Assembly (NCBI RefSeq): GCF_014200455.1
Contig: NZ_JACHBW010000006.1
Location: 186,001-250,000 of the forward strand
Length of the DNA stretch: 64,000 nt
Origin: Paraburkholderia bannensis
GTDB taxonomy: Bacteria > Pseudomonadota > Gammaproteobacteria > Burkholderiales > Burkholderiaceae
Reading direction: 5' to 3'
Part shown: piece by piece, positions 8,714-19,457 of the stretch
Layout of the letters: each line of letters starts with the position of its first letter
Numbering within the stretch: the first letter of the stretch is position 1
The notes under the pieces: model-generated
Databases searched by the model: none
What the model saw: the letters and a program-made list of their open reading frames with translations, nothing else
Told to the model about the DNA's origin: nothing
Position numbers and translations under genes: made by a program

Positions 8714-11263
8714 ATGGTCCAGATTTTCTTGTCGCGGGGCGCACCGGGCGTTTTCGCGCAGCGCCTGCGGGCGCGAGCCGATGAGCATGGCACGGCAGCA
8801 GGCGCAGGTGCGACCGTCACGGCGCGCGATGAGATCGAAACGGGGCACGACCATACCGGTCATGTTCACGGGCATGCGCACGCACACGATCACGGCGAAC
8901 ACGGCCACGCGTGCAGCCACGGCCACAGCCACAGCCACGCCGAGGATCACGCGCACAAACATAAGCACGGTCATGCCGACGATCACGACGGCCATGATCA
9001 CGCCGGCCACGCCAGCGCATCGTGCTGTCAAGGCGCCACGCCCCAGATTGATCGCAGCCGGCCAGCCGCACCTGCGCCCGAAGGCACCCAGCGTGCGCGC
9101 TACCGCATCGAGAACATGGATTGCCCGACCGAAGAGCGGCTGATCCGCAATCGTCTCGAACCCATGCAGGGCGTTGCGCGCCTCGATTTCGACCTGCTGG
9201 CGCGCGAACTGACCGTCTATCACACGCTGGCAGACGCCCAGCCGCTCGAATCCGCGTTGCGCGCGCTCGATATGGCGCCGCGCGTGCTGGCCGATGGCGA
9301 TGATGCGAGCGCGGGTGAAGCCGCGTTTGCGCCGGGCCTCGCGATGCGCCAGAAACTGCTGCTCGCGGCCAGCGGCCTTGCTGCCGCAGGGGCGGAAGTG
9401 CTCGCCTGGACCACCGGCAAGGAGGGCGGCGTTGCGGTGCTGATCTGCGCCGCCGTCTCGCTGCTGTGCGCCGGCCTGCCGACGCTCAAGAAAGGCTGGA
9501 TCGCGCTCAAGAACCTCACCATCAACATCTATTTCCTGATGTCGCTGGCGGTGGCCGGGGCGATTGCGATCGGCAAGTGGCCGGAAGCGGCGATGGTCGT
9601 GTTCCTGTTCGCGCTGGCGGAGGAAATCGAGGCGCTGTCGCTGGAGCGTGCGCGTCATGCAATCCGTTCACTGACCGCGCTCGCCCCCGAAACCGCCGAG
9701 GTCTGGTTCGCCGGTGCTTCGGCGGGGGGCGCTCAAGGCGAATGGCGGACCAGTGCGGTCGGCGCAGTCGTGGTCGGTGCGCGCATCCGCGTGCGTACCG
9801 GCGAGCGCGTGCCGCTCGATGCCCAGGTGAGTACGGGCCGCGCGGCGCTCGATCAGGCGTCCATCACCGGCGAAAGCCTGCCCGTCGACAAGAGCGCAGG
9901 CGATGCGCTCTACGCGGGCAGCATCGTCGTCGATGGCGTGGTCGAAGCGACCGTCACCGCTACCGCGCGCGACAGCACGCTCGCGCGTATCGCTTCGGCG
10001 GTGCAGGATGCACAGGCGCAACGCGCGCCGACACAGCGTTTCGTCGATCAGTTCGCCCGCTACTACACGCCTGCGGTGGTGGCGTTCGCGGTGCTGATCG
10101 CGGTAGGGGGGGCGCTCGCGTTGGGCGGCGCATGGAGCGCGTGGCTCTACAAGGCGCTCGTGCTGCTCGTGATCGCCTGCCCGTGCGCGCTGGTGGTGGC
10201 AACGCCGGTCACGGTCGTGAGTGGTCTCGCGGCGGCGGCGCGCAACGGCATTCTCGTGAAGGGCGGCGTGTGGCTCGAACGCGGTCGTCTGCTCAAGGCT
10301 GTGGCGCTCGACAAGACCGGCACGCTCACGCTCGGCAAGCCGCAACTGACCGACGTGCTCGCGCTGAACACCCTGTCGAAGCCCGCGGCGCTGCGCCTGG
10401 CCGCCAGTCTCGACGATGCGAGCACGCATCCGGTCGCCCGCGCGATCGTGGCGGGCTGGCGGGATCTGGACGAAGGCGCTTCGCTGGAAAAAGTGGACGA
10501 CTTCGCGGTGCTTAACGGGCTGGGCGTGACAGGGCGTATCGCCGGCGAGGCCTGGCACCTGGGCAACCATCGGCTGGTGGAATCGCTGGGGCTGTGCTCG
10601 CCCGAACTCGAAACTCAGCTTGCCCGTCTCGAAGCGGCAGGCAAGACGGCGATCGTGTTGTGTTCCTCGCGCGAAGCCGTGGCGCTGTTTGCGGTCGCCG
10701 ATGCGGTGCGGCCCGAGAGTGCGCCCGCCATGCGCGCGCTCAAACGCCTCGGCGTGACGCCCGTGATGCTGACCGGCGACAATCCGACCACCGCGCGCGC
10801 CATCGCCGGCTCGCTCGGCATCGACGACGCGCGCGGCAACCTGCTGCCGCAGGACAAGCAGGACGCGATCGCCGAACTCTCGTCGCAGCGCGGCATGACG
10901 GCGATGGTCGGCGACGGTGTGAACGACGCGCCCGCGCTGGCGCGCGCCGACATCGGTTTCGCCATGGGAGCGGCGGGTACGGCGACGGCGCTCGAAACCG
11001 CCGACGTCGCGATCATGGACGACGATCCGCGCAAGATCGCCGCGTTCATCGGCCTGAGCCGCAAGGTTTCGGCGGTGCTGATACAGAACATCGCGCTCGC
11101 GCTGGGGATCAAAGTGGTGTTCCTAGCGCTGGCGCTGGCGGGCGAGGCGACGCTCTGGATGGCCGTGTTCGCGGACGTCGGGGCGAGTCTGCTGGTGGTG
11201 GCCAACGGGCTGCGGGTGCGGCGGCATTTTGCCGATCGGCAGGCTGTCGCGCTGGCGGGTTGA
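8714..11263 (+). CDS. cadA: Cd/Zn/Pb-exporting P1B-type ATPase CadA
   Basis: An 849-residue heavy-metal P-type ATPase that pumps Zn, Cd or Pb out of the cytoplasm. Order of parts: a short leader, a His-rich stretch (about residues 45-99, 23 His) ending in CCQG, one HMA domain with the MDCPTEE motif (135-141), membrane helices, the actuator motif TGES, the CPC metal-site motif (Cys489-Pro-Cys491), the phosphorylated Asp533 in DKTGTLT, TGDNP and GDGVNDAPALARADIG, and two C-terminal helices. The MDCP form and divergent cadR point to divalent metals, not copper. The ATG at 8714 has GGGAGAA before it. Expression should follow CadR at the promoter upstream. Confidence 0.95.
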   Translation: MVQIFLSRGAPGVFAQRLRARADEHGTAAGAGATVTARDEIETGHDHTGHVHGHAHAHDHGEHGHACSHGHSHSHAEDHAHKHKHGHADDHDGHDHAGHASASCCQGATPQIDRSRPAAPAPEGTQRARYRIENMDCPTEERLIRNRLEPMQGVARLDFDLLARELTVYHTLADAQPLESALRALDMAPRVLADGDDASAGEAAFAPGLAMRQKLLLAASGLAAAGAEVLAWTTGKEGGVAVLICAAVSLLCAGLPTLKKGWIALKNLTINIYFLMSLAVAGAIAIGKWPEAAMVVFLFALAEEIEALSLERARHAIRSLTALAPETAEVWFAGASAGGAQGEWRTSAVGAVVVGARIRVRTGERVPLDAQVSTGRAALDQASITGESLPVDKSAGDALYAGSIVVDGVVEATVTATARDSTLARIASAVQDAQAQRAPTQRFVDQFARYYTPAVVAFAVLIAVGGALALGGAWSAWLYKALVLLVIACPCALVVATPVTVVSGLAAAARNGILVKGGVWLERGRLLKAVALDKTGTLTLGKPQLTDVLALNTLSKPAALRLAASLDDASTHPVARAIVAGWRDLDEGASLEKVDDFAVLNGLGVTGRIAGEAWHLGNHRLVESLGLCSPELETQLARLEAAGKTAIVLCSSREAVALFAVADAVRPESAPAMRALKRLGVTPVMLTGDNPTTARAIAGSLGIDDARGNLLPQDKQDAIAELSSQRGMTAMVGDGVNDAPALARADIGFAMGAAGTATALETADVAIMDDDPRKIAAFIGLSRKVSAVLIQNIALALGIKVVFLALALAGEATLWMAVFADVGASLLVVANGLRVRRHFADRQAVALAG

Positions 11264-11270
11264 GATCACG

Positions 11271-11295
11271 GCGGGCCTTCCTGGCCCGCTTTTTT
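11271..11295 (+). terminator. Rho-independent terminator of cadA
   Basis: GCGGGCC (11271-11277), loop of five bases, GGCCCGC (11283-11289) and a run of six T. It lies 8 bp after the cadA stop. Confidence 0.85.
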
Positions 11296-11404
11296 CAGGC
11301 TTCTATTGCAACTAACAGCCAATCCAGCATTTCACCACCAAACTCTGGATCCGGTGGCACGAAAGGAGGCCGAGGAAAAACCAACGCTCATCGCGCGCCG
11401 TCAT

Positions 11405-14400
11405 TCACCCCAAGCTTATCAAGGCGGTTCTCCACTTCGCCTCGCACAGCGCATCGAAATCGCCGCGAAACTCGACGCGTCCCGCAATGAGCGTGGCAAC
11501 AGGCAAACCATCCAGAAACGCGATGCGATTCCCGGCAACGGCGGGCACTTTTTCACCCGGCAACACCGTGCCCAGCAGATTCAGCGGATCAGAGGCGGCG
11601 ATGCAAACCAGCGCCGCATCCCCCGCACCCGCCACAGCACCGCGCCTGCGCACCTCGCGCAAAAGCGGGATCGCCTCAGGCAAGGCAAACTGCTCGCCGG
11701 AAAGGCCTGTCACGAAGCGCCCGCCGCGCACATGGCCGCGCGCTTCCATGCGATGAAGCACGCGCAGCAGATCGCGCCACGGCGGCAGCCAGGGGGCTTC
11801 GCGCGCCAGCAATTGCCATCCGATCACGCCATAGCGCCGCAGCAGAACGCCGGCGACATGTTCGAGCAGGTCTGCGTCGGCGGGCGCGCGGCGCGTTGGC
11901 GCGACGGGCCTGGCGGCGTCCACCGCACCGTCATTCGCCAGTGGGAGCGTTACGCGCCGCAGCACCGCCCAGCGTCCCGCATCGGCCATCGAGCCCACCA
12001 GCGGCCCGAAGCCGCGTGGTCTACGCTTGCCGTGATACGCCGCACGCTTCGCGGCAGGGCGCACCAGCGCGCGCAGGCCCGCGAAACTATCGGCGTTCAC
12101 GAGACCCGCGGCCACCAGTTCGCCGAGCGCGCTTTCCAGTTCGACGCCCAGCAGGTGCGCATCGGCGGCCAGTTCGTCGAAGAACATCGCACCGTGGCGC
12201 AGCAGCGCGTCGTAGACTCGTTGCGCGCGCGCCGCGGGCTGAGCCTCGGGCGTATCGAGCAAGGCGGTCCAGCGCGCCAGTTCGCGGCGCGGCAACAACA
12301 CGACCGGCGTGCTGCGCACCGTCGTCGACGCGGCGGTGCGTGCGGGCAGCCGCGCCCACGTGACATGTCCCGAGCGGCACAGTTCGTCGAGCAACATCGG
12401 CGAATAATCGTCGATACGCGCCGGCAGGATCTCGTCCTCCCATTCGAGCCCCGAAGCCTCCCAGCCTTCGAGCTGATCGAGCATGGCCGCGAGCGCTTCG
12501 CGTCCCGAGCCGCGCGAGTCCGGCGCGACATGCTGCCATTCGAACAGGAAGCGCATGAAATCGTGGCGCTCGACCGGCTCGATTTCGCGGCGCAGCTTGC
12601 GCACGGTATAGCGATGAATGCGCGCGAGCAGATGACGCTCGCACCATTGCTCCTCATGCGCGCCCGGCGCGAAGCGACCGCGCATGATGGTGCCCTCGGC
12701 TTCGAGCGCCGTGAGGGCGAGCGCGGCCACGCTCGCTTCCAGCGCAAGCGGCCGCGCCACCTGTGCGACGGTGAGCGGCCCGAAGCCCGAGAGCCGCGAG
12801 CGCACCAGTTCGACCAGCGCGGTCTGTTCGCTCCACGGCTCGCCGCGCGGGCTGGCGCGGAGTTCGTCGGGAATGGCGAGCGGTGGTTCGCTGCGGGCCT
12901 GCGGGTAAATCGCCTGCGCGCAGGCCAGCCGTTCGATGCTGACCCACAGCGCTTCATGATTGGCGACCGGCAAGCGCGTCGCGCGGCCACTGGCCGCCAG
13001 TTGCGCGAGCCAGTGTTCCCAGCCGCTTGCCTGCGCCTCGCTCTGCGCGAGCGCGCCGAGCGTGTTGAGCGCGTCGTGCATTTCGTCGGCGTCGCGCACC
13101 TGCGGCCAGGCTTCTTCACGCACGCTGGCAATGGCGTCGGCATCGAGCGCGCCCAGATCGTCGGCGGATTCGGGGTCGCTCCAGCGCCGTGACAGCACGG
13201 CTTGGGTGCGACGCTCCTCGATGGGCGCATCGTCGAGAAAGGCGTAAGGGCGCGCGGTGAGGATTTCGGCCGCGAGCGGCGAGGGCGCAGGCAGTTCGCG
13301 CGTCACGAGGCGCACCGCGCCGGACTCCATGCGGCGCAGCAGCGCGAGCCAGGTGTCGGTATCCATCGCTTCATGCAGGCAGTCGTCGAGCGTCTGGTCG
13401 ACGAGCGGATGCGGCGGGATTTCGCGCTCGCCCGCGAGGTTTTCGACGCAGGCCACCTGATCGGGGAACACGGCGGCGAGCAGGTCTTCGCTGCGCATGC
13501 GCTGGATTTGCGGCGGCGTCTTGCGCCCGCCCGACTGGCGCGGCAGCGCGAGCGCAGCGGTGGCGTTCCAGCGCCAGCGCACGCCAAACAGTGGCGCGTC
13601 CAGCAGCGCCTGCACCAGCAGATGCTGCGCCGAATTCGAATGCAGATAACGCCAGACTTCGTCGAGTGGGAAGCTGTGCGCGCCCGTCAGCGACAGGATG
13701 ATGGCGTCTTCGGTGGCGGCGGCCTGTAGCTCGAAATTGAACTGACGGCAAAAGCGCTTGCGCAGCGCCAGGCCCCACGCGCGGTTCATCCGGCTGCCGT
13801 AGGGCGAGTGGATCACCAACTGGGTGCCGCCGGATTCGTCGAAGAAACGCTCCATCACCAGCGTGTCGTGCGTGGGCAGCACCGTGAGCGCCTGACGCGC
13901 TCGCGCCAGATAATCGACGATCTGGCGCGCGGCGGCATCGTCCAGACCGAGGGTGTCGCAAAGCCAGGCGCTTGCACGTTCGCTTGCACGTTCGACCGCC
14001 GCTGAAGATTCGGCATCCGAATTATTTGAAAGTTCGCCCAGTTTCTCGTCGATCTGCGCGCGCAGACGCGAAATCGCAAACGACAGCTCATCGCTGCGTC
14101 CCGGCGCTTCGCCAAGCCAGAATGGAATATTGGGCGGTTGCCCTTGCGCGTCCTCCACGCGCACGCGGCCTGCTTCAATGCGCAGAATCCGATACGAGGC
14201 ATTGCCGAGCTGGAACACATCGCCGGCCAGGCTCTCGACGGCAAAATCCTCGTTGACCGTGCCGATCTTCACGCTCTGCGGTTCGAGCAGCACCGCGTAA
14301 TCGGCGTTGTCGGGGATCGTGCCGCCCGAGGTCAGCGCCACCAGCCGCGCGCCGCGCCGCGCGCGCAAGGTCTGACTCACGACATCGCGATGCAGATACG

Positions 14401-15841
14401 CGGCGCGCGGGCCGTGACGGCTCGTGAAGCCGTCGGCGAGCATGCGCAGCACCGCGTCGAAGCGCGCGCGTTCGAGTTGCGCATACGGCGCGCTGCGGCG
14501 CACGAGCGCATAGAGCGCGTCCTCGCTCCACTCCTGGCAGGCCACTTCGGCGACGATCTGTTGCGCCAGCACGTCGATCGGCGCGTGCGGCAGCGTGATG
14601 CGGTCGAGTTCGCCGCGCCGCACGCAGTCGAGCAGCGCGGTGCATTCGATCAGATCGTCGCGCGAGGTGGGAAAGAGCCGGCCCTTGGGCGTGCCGCCGA
14701 CCTGGTGCCCGGAGCGTCCGACGCGCTGCAAAAATGCCGCGATCGAGCGCGGCGAGCCAATCTGCACGACCAGATCCACATCGCCGATATCGATGCCGAG
14801 TTCGAGCGACGCGGTCGCCACCAGCACGCGCAGATCGCCGCGCTTCAGACGCTGCTCGGCCTCGAAACGATGCTCGCGCGCGAGGCTGCCGTGATGCGCG
14901 GCCACCGCATCACGGCCCAGGCGGTCGGTGAGATGGCGCGCGACGCGCTCGGCCATGCGCCGCGTATTGACGAACACGAGGGTGGTGCGATGCATCGCGA
15001 CGAGTTCGGCGATGCGGTCATAGACGCGCTCCCAGACATCGTTGGCCATGATCGCTTCGAGCGGCACGGGTGGCACTTCGAGCGCGAGGTCGCGCGCGCG
15101 CACGTGACCGGCATCGACGATTTCGCAGGCGGGCGGCGCAGCGGGATCGTCGCCCATGCCTACGAGAAAGCGCGCAACGGTTTCAATCGGCTTTTGCGTG
15201 GCGGAAAGACCGATGCGCAGCGGCGGCGCGGCGCACAGCGCGTCGAGCCGTTCGAGACTCAAGGCCAGATGCACACCACGCTTGTTGCCCGCCACGGCAT
15301 GGATTTCATCGATGATCACGGTGCGCGCGCTCGACAGCATGCGGCGGCCGGATTCGGAGCCGAGCAGCACGTAAAGCGATTCGGGCGTGGTCACGAGAAT
15401 ATGCGGCGGACGGCGGCGCAGCGCGGCGCGTTCGGGCTGCGGCGTGTCGCCGGTGCGCACGGCGGTGCGGATCTCGACGGGCGGCAGACCAAGGCGCGCG
15501 AGTTCCGCGCCAATGCCTTCGAGCGGCCGTTCCAGGTTAAGGCGGATATCGTTCGAGAGCGCCTTGAGCGGCGAGACATAGACCACCAGCGTCGCATCGG
15601 GCAATGCGCCGCCGTTGGCCAGAGCTTCGCGCACCAGCGCATCGATGGCGGTGAGAAACGCGGTGAGCGTCTTGCCCGAGCCCGTCGGCGCAGCGACCAG
15701 CGTAGCGCGGCGGCTTTCGATCAGCGGCCAGGCGGCGCGCTGCGCGGGCGTGGGTGCGTCGAAGCTGCGCCGGAACCAGGCCGCCACGGCGGGATGGAAG
15801 AGGGCGAGCGGGTCGTCGGGCGTGGAGGGGAGCGAGGCCAT
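11405..15841 (-). CDS. Lhr family ATP-dependent helicase
   Basis: A very large (1478 residues from this start) superfamily 2 helicase of the Lhr type. The RecA1 domain holds AAPTGSGKT (about 50-58) and VIIDEIHAV (DEIH box); RecA2 holds [28 protein letters not shown] and [12 protein letters not shown]. Next come the winged helix and Lhr-core domain (LTSGGTIPD, then [20 protein letters not shown]), and a long C-terminal half as in full-length Lhr. Lhr unwinds RNA:DNA hybrids 3'-5' and is linked to DNA repair. The start is uncertain: ATG at 15841 aligns best with family N-termini, but in-frame starts at 15862 and 15904 exist and none has a good ribosome site. It is a single gene, convergent with cadA. 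Confidence 0.92.
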   Translation of the reverse strand: MASLPSTPDDPLALFHPAVAAWFRRSFDAPTPAQRAAWPLIESRRATLVAAPTGSGKTLTAFLTAIDALVREALANGGALPDATLVVYVSPLKALSNDIRLNLERPLEGIGAELARLGLPPVEIRTAVRTGDTPQPERAALRRRPPHILVTTPESLYVLLGSESGRRMLSSARTVIIDEIHAVAGNKRGVHLALSLERLDALCAAPPLRIGLSATQKPIETVARFLVGMGDDPAAPPACEIVDAGHVRARDLALEVPPVPLEAIMANDVWERVYDRIAELVAMHRTTLVFVNTRRMAERVARHLTDRLGRDAVAAHHGSLAREHRFEAEQRLKRGDLRVLVATASLELGIDIGDVDLVVQIGSPRSIAAFLQRVGRSGHQVGGTPKGRLFPTSRDDLIECTALLDCVRRGELDRITLPHAPIDVLAQQIVAEVACQEWSEDALYALVRRSAPYAQLERARFDAVLRMLADGFTSRHGPRAAYLHRDVVSQTLRARRGARLVALTSGGTIPDNADYAVLLEPQSVKIGTVNEDFAVESLAGDVFQLGNASYRILRIEAGRVRVEDAQGQPPNIPFWLGEAPGRSDELSFAISRLRAQIDEKLGELSNNSDAESSAAVERASERASAWLCDTLGLDDAAARQIVDYLARARQALTVLPTHDTLVMERFFDESGGTQLVIHSPYGSRMNRAWGLALRKRFCRQFNFELQAAATEDAIILSLTGAHSFPLDEVWRYLHSNSAQHLLVQALLDAPLFGVRWRWNATAALALPRQSGGRKTPPQIQRMRSEDLLAAVFPDQVACVENLAGEREIPPHPLVDQTLDDCLHEAMDTDTWLALLRRMESGAVRLVTRELPAPSPLAAEILTARPYAFLDDAPIEERRTQAVLSRRWSDPESADDLGALDADAIASVREEAWPQVRDADEMHDALNTLGALAQSEAQASGWEHWLAQLAASGRATRLPVANHEALWVSIERLACAQAIYPQARSEPPLAIPDELRASPRGEPWSEQTALVELVRSRLSGFGPLTVAQVARPLALEASVAALALTALEAEGTIMRGRFAPGAHEEQWCERHLLARIHRYTVRKLRREIEPVERHDFMRFLFEWQHVAPDSRGSGREALAAMLDQLEGWEASGLEWEDEILPARIDDYSPMLLDELCRSGHVTWARLPARTAASTTVRSTPVVLLPRRELARWTALLDTPEAQPAARAQRVYDALLRHGAMFFDELAADAHLLGVELESALGELVAAGLVNADSFAGLRALVRPAAKRAAYHGKRRPRGFGPLVGSMADAGRWAVLRRVTLPLANDGAVDAARPVAPTRRAPADADLLEHVAGVLLRRYGVIGWQLLAREAPWLPPWRDLLRVLHRMEARGHVRGGRFVTGLSGEQFALPEAIPLLREVRRRGAVAGAGDAALVCIAASDPLNLLGTVLPGEKVPAVAGNRIAFLDGLPVATLIAGRVEFRGDFDALCEAKWRTALISLG

Positions 15842-16082
15842 AGGTAGTGGTTGGGGGCGCATGACGGGCGTTTCAAGGCGGTCATGGCGCGGGTCCGCGT
15901 GCACATTCCAGTGGGAAGTCTCGCAAATTTCACGTTTGTCTGCCCAAGCGCGCGACGCCCGCTGCGCATTTCACGATCCGACGGCCCCGCGCCGGCCTTT
16001 GAGCAAGGCCCGCCCGAACGCAGTATCCTCGCCCCGCTGGATGTGCCTTCGATGTTCCCTCGGTCCTCGACGGAGTTACCCC

Positions 16083-17126
16083 ATGCGATACAACCCACTG
16101 GGCCGCACCGGCCTGTTTGTTTCCGAGCTTTGCCTTGGCACCATGACGTTCGGCGGCGGCGGCGGGATCTGGAACCAGATCGGCGATCTGCAGCAGGCCG
16201 ATGCCGAGCGCCTCGTGGGCCGCGCGCTCGACGCGGGCATCAATTTCATCGATACCGCCGACGTCTATTCTCAAGGCGTCTCCGAGCAGATCACCGGCCA
16301 GGCGCTCAAGAATCTCAAGATCGTGCGCGATCAGGTGGTGGTCGCGACCAAGGTGCTGGGCGAAATGGGCCCGTCGCCGAATCAGCGCGGCGCGACGCGC
16401 TATCACATCATGGAAGGCGTGAAAGCAAGCCTCAAGCGCCTGCAGCTCGACCATATCGACCTCTATCAGATCCACGGTTTCGACCCGGCCACGCCGATCG
16501 AGGAAACCGTGCGCGCGTTCGACACGCTGGTGCAGCACGGCCATGTGCGCTATGTGGGCGTGTCGAACTGGGCGGCGTGGCAGATCGTGAAAGCGCTTGG
16601 CATCTCGCATCATCATGGGCTCGCGCGTTTCGAGTCACTGCAGGCTTACTACACGATTGCGGGCCGCGACCTGGAGCGCGAGATCGTGCCGATGCTGGGC
16701 AGCGAAGGTTTGGGTCTGATGGTGTGGAGCCCGCTTGCGGGCGGCTTGCTGAGCGGCAAGTATGGTCGCGACCAGCAGGGCGAGGCCGGCAGCCGCCGCA
16801 CGACCTTCGATTTCCCGCCGGTGCAGCGCGAGCGCGCGTGGGATTGCATCGACGCGATGCGGCCGATCGCGGCGCAAAAAGGCGTCTCTGTCGCGCAGAT
16901 CGCGCTCGCCTGGCTGCTGCATCAGCGCGCGGTGACCACGGTGATCGTTGGTGCGAAACGCGTCGATCAACTCGATGACAATATCGCCGCCACCCAGGTC
17001 AAGCTGTCGCCCGAAGAACTGGCTATCCTCGATGATGTGAGCGGTTTGCCTGCCGAATATCCTGGCTGGATGCTCGCGCGGCAGGGCGATGCAAGGCGTG
17101 AGCAACTGCGTCAGTCGGAGCGCTGA
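16083..17126 (+). CDS. Aldo/keto reductase
   Basis: A 347-residue NADPH-dependent aldo/keto reductase of the YghZ/Kv-beta-like group. The catalytic tetrad is visible: Asp and Tyr in FIDTADVYSQG, Lys in VVVATKV, and His in LYQIHGFDP. The nucleotide-binding part includes GVSNWAAWQ, SPLAGGLLSGKY and VIVGAKRVDQLDDN. Length is normal. The ATG at 16083 is the first residue of the usual RYNPLGRTGL N-terminus. It stands alone between the divergent lhr and the convergent BON-domain gene. The likely role is reduction of an aldehyde or ketone; the substrate is unknown. Confidence 0.93.
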   Translation: MRYNPLGRTGLFVSELCLGTMTFGGGGGIWNQIGDLQQADAERLVGRALDAGINFIDTADVYSQGVSEQITGQALKNLKIVRDQVVVATKVLGEMGPSPNQRGATRYHIMEGVKASLKRLQLDHIDLYQIHGFDPATPIEETVRAFDTLVQHGHVRYVGVSNWAAWQIVKALGISHHHGLARFESLQAYYTIAGRDLEREIVPMLGSEGLGLMVWSPLAGGLLSGKYGRDQQGEAGSRRTTFDFPPVQRERAWDCIDAMRPIAAQKGVSVAQIALAWLLHQRAVTTVIVGAKRVDQLDDNIAATQVKLSPEELAILDDVSGLPAEYPGWMLARQGDARREQLRQSER

Positions 17127-17140
17127 TCCAGCGCAAGCGC

Positions 17141-17171
17141 AAAAAAACGCGCGGCTTTTGGGGCCGCGCGT
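17141..17171. terminator. Bidirectional terminator between aldo/keto reductase and BON gene
   Basis: Stem ACGCGCGGC (17147-17155) with GCCGCGCGT (17163-17171). A run of seven A (17141-17147) on the left gives a T-tract for leftward transcripts, so it serves mainly the BON-domain gene and may also stop the reductase transcript. Confidence 0.8.
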
Positions 17172-17201
17172 CTCAGTTGCGAGAAGTAACTGTTATGGCG
17201 C

Positions 17202-17546
17202 TTACTGCGCAGCCACCACCTTCAGGTGATTCTTCACCGAATCTACACCCGACACGCCTTCCACCACTTGCTTGGCGTTATCGCGGTCTTCGGCGCTCGG
17301 CACCGTGCCGGTCAGCGAGACGACGCCTTTACGGGTCTTCACGTGAATGTGCTCGGACTTCACGTTCTTCGCGCCGAGCAGTTCCGCCTTCACCTTGGTG
17401 GTGATGGTTGCGTCGTCAACGTGTTGGCCGACGCTTTCGGAGCTGCCCGTGGACGGCGCCGCCGAGTTGGTCTGTGCGCCCGCCATCAGCGCGAAGGTCA
17501 TGCAGCCCACGCCTGCGGCGGTCTTGAGCATCAGATTGCGCTTCAT
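17202..17546 (-). CDS. BON domain periplasmic protein
   Basis: A 114-residue exported protein: a signal peptide (MKRNLMLKTAAGVGC then a hydrophobic core to about residue 23) followed by a linker rich in Ser/Thr and one BON domain (about 43-112: DDATITTKVKAELL, then VKTRKGVVSLTG and AKQVVEGVSGVDSVKNHL). BON domains bind phospholipid or membranes, as in OsmY. The ATG at 17546 follows AAAGGAG at ideal distance; a longer open frame to 17657 has no such site. It is divergent from the orphan rpoN gene with about 330 bp between. A role in envelope stress is likely by family. Confidence 0.9.
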   Translation of the reverse strand: MKRNLMLKTAAGVGCMTFALMAGAQTNSAAPSTGSSESVGQHVDDATITTKVKAELLGAKNVKSEHIHVKTRKGVVSLTGTVPSAEDRDNAKQVVEGVSGVDSVKNHLKVVAAQ

Positions 17547-17821
17547 GAGAGTTCTCCTTTGTGAGTTGATGATCTCGGGATCGGGTACAGCAAGGTCCGT
17601 GCCGCGATCGGCCGATCGAGCGGCGGATGCCTGTTGATACAGGGTTTGAACGCGCACAATCTAGAAATGACGACGTCGAGCGAGGCGGTTCGCGCGCGCC
17701 TCATCGGGCACGCAATTTTTCCGCGCGATTGTAAAAACGTCTTTCGATTGTTCGGTCAACGGGAGTCAATTTGCGCTGCAGCAAGCCCCGATCCCGTTAT
17801 AAAACAAGCGTTTGAAAAAAC

Positions 17822-17837
17822 TGGCATGGGTGTTGCA
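17822..17837 (+). promoter_or_regulatory. Sigma-54 (-24/-12) promoter of the orphan rpoN gene
   Basis: TGGCATG (17822-17828), four bases, TTGCA (17833-17837): the GG and GC are exactly 10 bases apart, matching the -24/-12 consensus TGGCACG-N4-TTGCA except for one base. The start codon of rpoN is 43 bp downstream, so the transcript would begin near 17848. A dyad-like TTGCgctgcaGCAA (17771-17784) upstream might bind an enhancer-binding protein. Confidence 0.65.
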
Positions 17838-17880
17838 TAGAAGGTCCCATTCACTCCACATTCTCAAGAACGGGACTGCC

Positions 17881-19425
17881 ATGCCTTCCATCGCGTTACA
17901 AGCCCGCCAGCATCTGGCGCTGACACCGCGCCTTCAGCAGGCCGTGCGCCTGTTGCAGCTCTCGTCGCTCGAATTCCAGCAGGAACTGCGCGAAGCGCTC
18001 GACACCAATCCGTTCCTTGAATACGTTCCGCCCGCCTCCGAGACCGGCGAAGCGGCCGAAGCCGCCGAAGGCGCGGCCGGCATTGGCGCGGCGGCCAACG
18101 AAGCGCCTGCCGCGCACGCGGATATGGCGGGCGGCAGCCTCGAAGGCGGAATGGACGGCGGCGTTGCCCAGGAATCGTCGAGCTATGGCGACGAGCCGGG
18201 CAACTACGGCGACGAAAGCTCGGGCTATCAGGACGATGGCGGTGGGTACACAGCCGATCTGCCTTCGTCGGGATCGATGCGCTCGTCGACATTTCGCGGC
18301 TCTGAGGACGGCGATTCCGAAGCCTCCGACTGGGTGCGAGTGCCGGTTTCCCTGCGCGATCAGTTGCACGAAGCACTGCGTCTTTCGCCGCTTGCCGAAC
18401 TCGATCGCGCAGCGGCACAGATCGTGATCGAAGCGCTCGACGACGATGGCTATCTGCGCCAGGACCTGGCCGATCTGGTAGAGCTCGAAGGCGTGGCCGA
18501 TATCCTGGACGAAGATCACCTGCGCGTGGCTTTGCGTGTGGTGCAAATGCTCGATCGTCCGGGCATTGGCGCGCGTTCGCTGTCCGAATGCCTCGCGCTG
18601 CAACTCGAAGCGATGCCTGCCGACACCCCGCATCGCGATCTCGCGCTGCAGATCGTCACGCATCATCTGGAACGCCTCGCACGCCGCGAAAATGGCGAAC
18701 TGCAACGCCAGCTTGGCTGCGATGCGGCCTCGTTGCAGGCGGCGACCGCGCTGGTGCGCCGTCTCGATCCGAAGCCCGGCAACCACTATGGCCGCGCCGA
18801 CGGCGGCTACGTGATTCCCGATGTGATCGTGCGTCAGGTGCGCGGCAAGTGGGTCGTAAGTGTGAATCCGGCCATCGAGCCGCGCGCGCGCATCCATAAG
18901 CTCTACGCGGAGATGTTCGCGCGCTCGGATCAAACCAGCCGCTCGCCGCTCGCACAGCAGTTGCAGGAAGCGCGTTGGCTGATTCGCAACGCGCACAAGC
19001 GCTGCGAAACGATTCTGCGCGTGGGCGAATGTATCGTCGCGCGTCAAAAGGCTTTCTTCCAGTACGGCGAAATCGCGCTGCGCCCGATGCTGTTGCGCGA
19101 TGTTGCCGACGAACTCGGCCTGCACGAATCGACTGTTTCGCGTGCGACCGGCAACAAGTACATGGCCACGCCGCGCGGCATTTTCGAATTCAAGCGCTTC
19201 TTCCCGCGCGAACTGGAAACGCGCACGGGCGGGACCTGCTCGGCGGCGGCGGTGCGCGCGCTCATCAAGGAAATGATCGACGCTGAAAATCCGCGCGATC
19301 CGCTGTCCGACGTGGTGCTGACCCAGGAACTGGAAAAGCAGGGCGTGCGCGTGGCGCGACGCACGGTCACCAAGTATCGGCAGATGATGAAGCTGCCTGC
19401 GGCGGAAATGCGTCGACAGATTTAA
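17881..19425 (+). CDS. rpoN: RNA polymerase sigma-54 factor (orphan copy)
   Basis: A 514-residue sigma-54. Region I is Gln/Leu-rich (LALTPRLQQAVRLLQLSSLEFQQEL, read in pieces, residues 11-35); region II is acidic and Gly/Ser-rich (about 45-150); the core-binding domain follows; then comes an HTH (LGLHESTVSRATGNKYM), and near residue 490 the RpoN box ARRTVTKYR, which contacts the -24 element. The ATG at 17881 aligns with region I; an upstream frame start at 17812 would lie inside the promoter. The usual neighbours of the main rpoN (lptB, hpf, ptsN) are absent, so this is probably a second copy, as is common in this group. Its own promoter looks sigma-54 dependent. Confidence 0.95.
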   Translation: MPSIALQARQHLALTPRLQQAVRLLQLSSLEFQQELREALDTNPFLEYVPPASETGEAAEAAEGAAGIGAAANEAPAAHADMAGGSLEGGMDGGVAQESSSYGDEPGNYGDESSGYQDDGGGYTADLPSSGSMRSSTFRGSEDGDSEASDWVRVPVSLRDQLHEALRLSPLAELDRAAAQIVIEALDDDGYLRQDLADLVELEGVADILDEDHLRVALRVVQMLDRPGIGARSLSECLALQLEAMPADTPHRDLALQIVTHHLERLARRENGELQRQLGCDAASLQAATALVRRLDPKPGNHYGRADGGYVIPDVIVRQVRGKWVVSVNPAIEPRARIHKLYAEMFARSDQTSRSPLAQQLQEARWLIRNAHKRCETILRVGECIVARQKAFFQYGEIALRPMLLRDVADELGLHESTVSRATGNKYMATPRGIFEFKRFFPRELETRTGGTCSAAAVRALIKEMIDAENPRDPLSDVVLTQELEKQGVRVARRTVTKYRQMMKLPAAEMRRQI

Positions 19426-19457
19426 CTTTGCGCATGATGCGTTGAGTCGGGAACAAG

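Noticed and set aside
11306..15847. Long rightward frames (628 and 569 codons) opposite the helicase gene
   Set aside because: They are shadows of the Lhr gene: composition is Arg/Ala/His-rich, with no domain, while the leftward frame has all helicase motifs in order.
17650..17821. NifA-type TGT-N10-ACA upstream site before rpoN
   Set aside because: No TGT and ACA pair with ten bases between was found; only the weaker TTGC...GCAA dyad remains.
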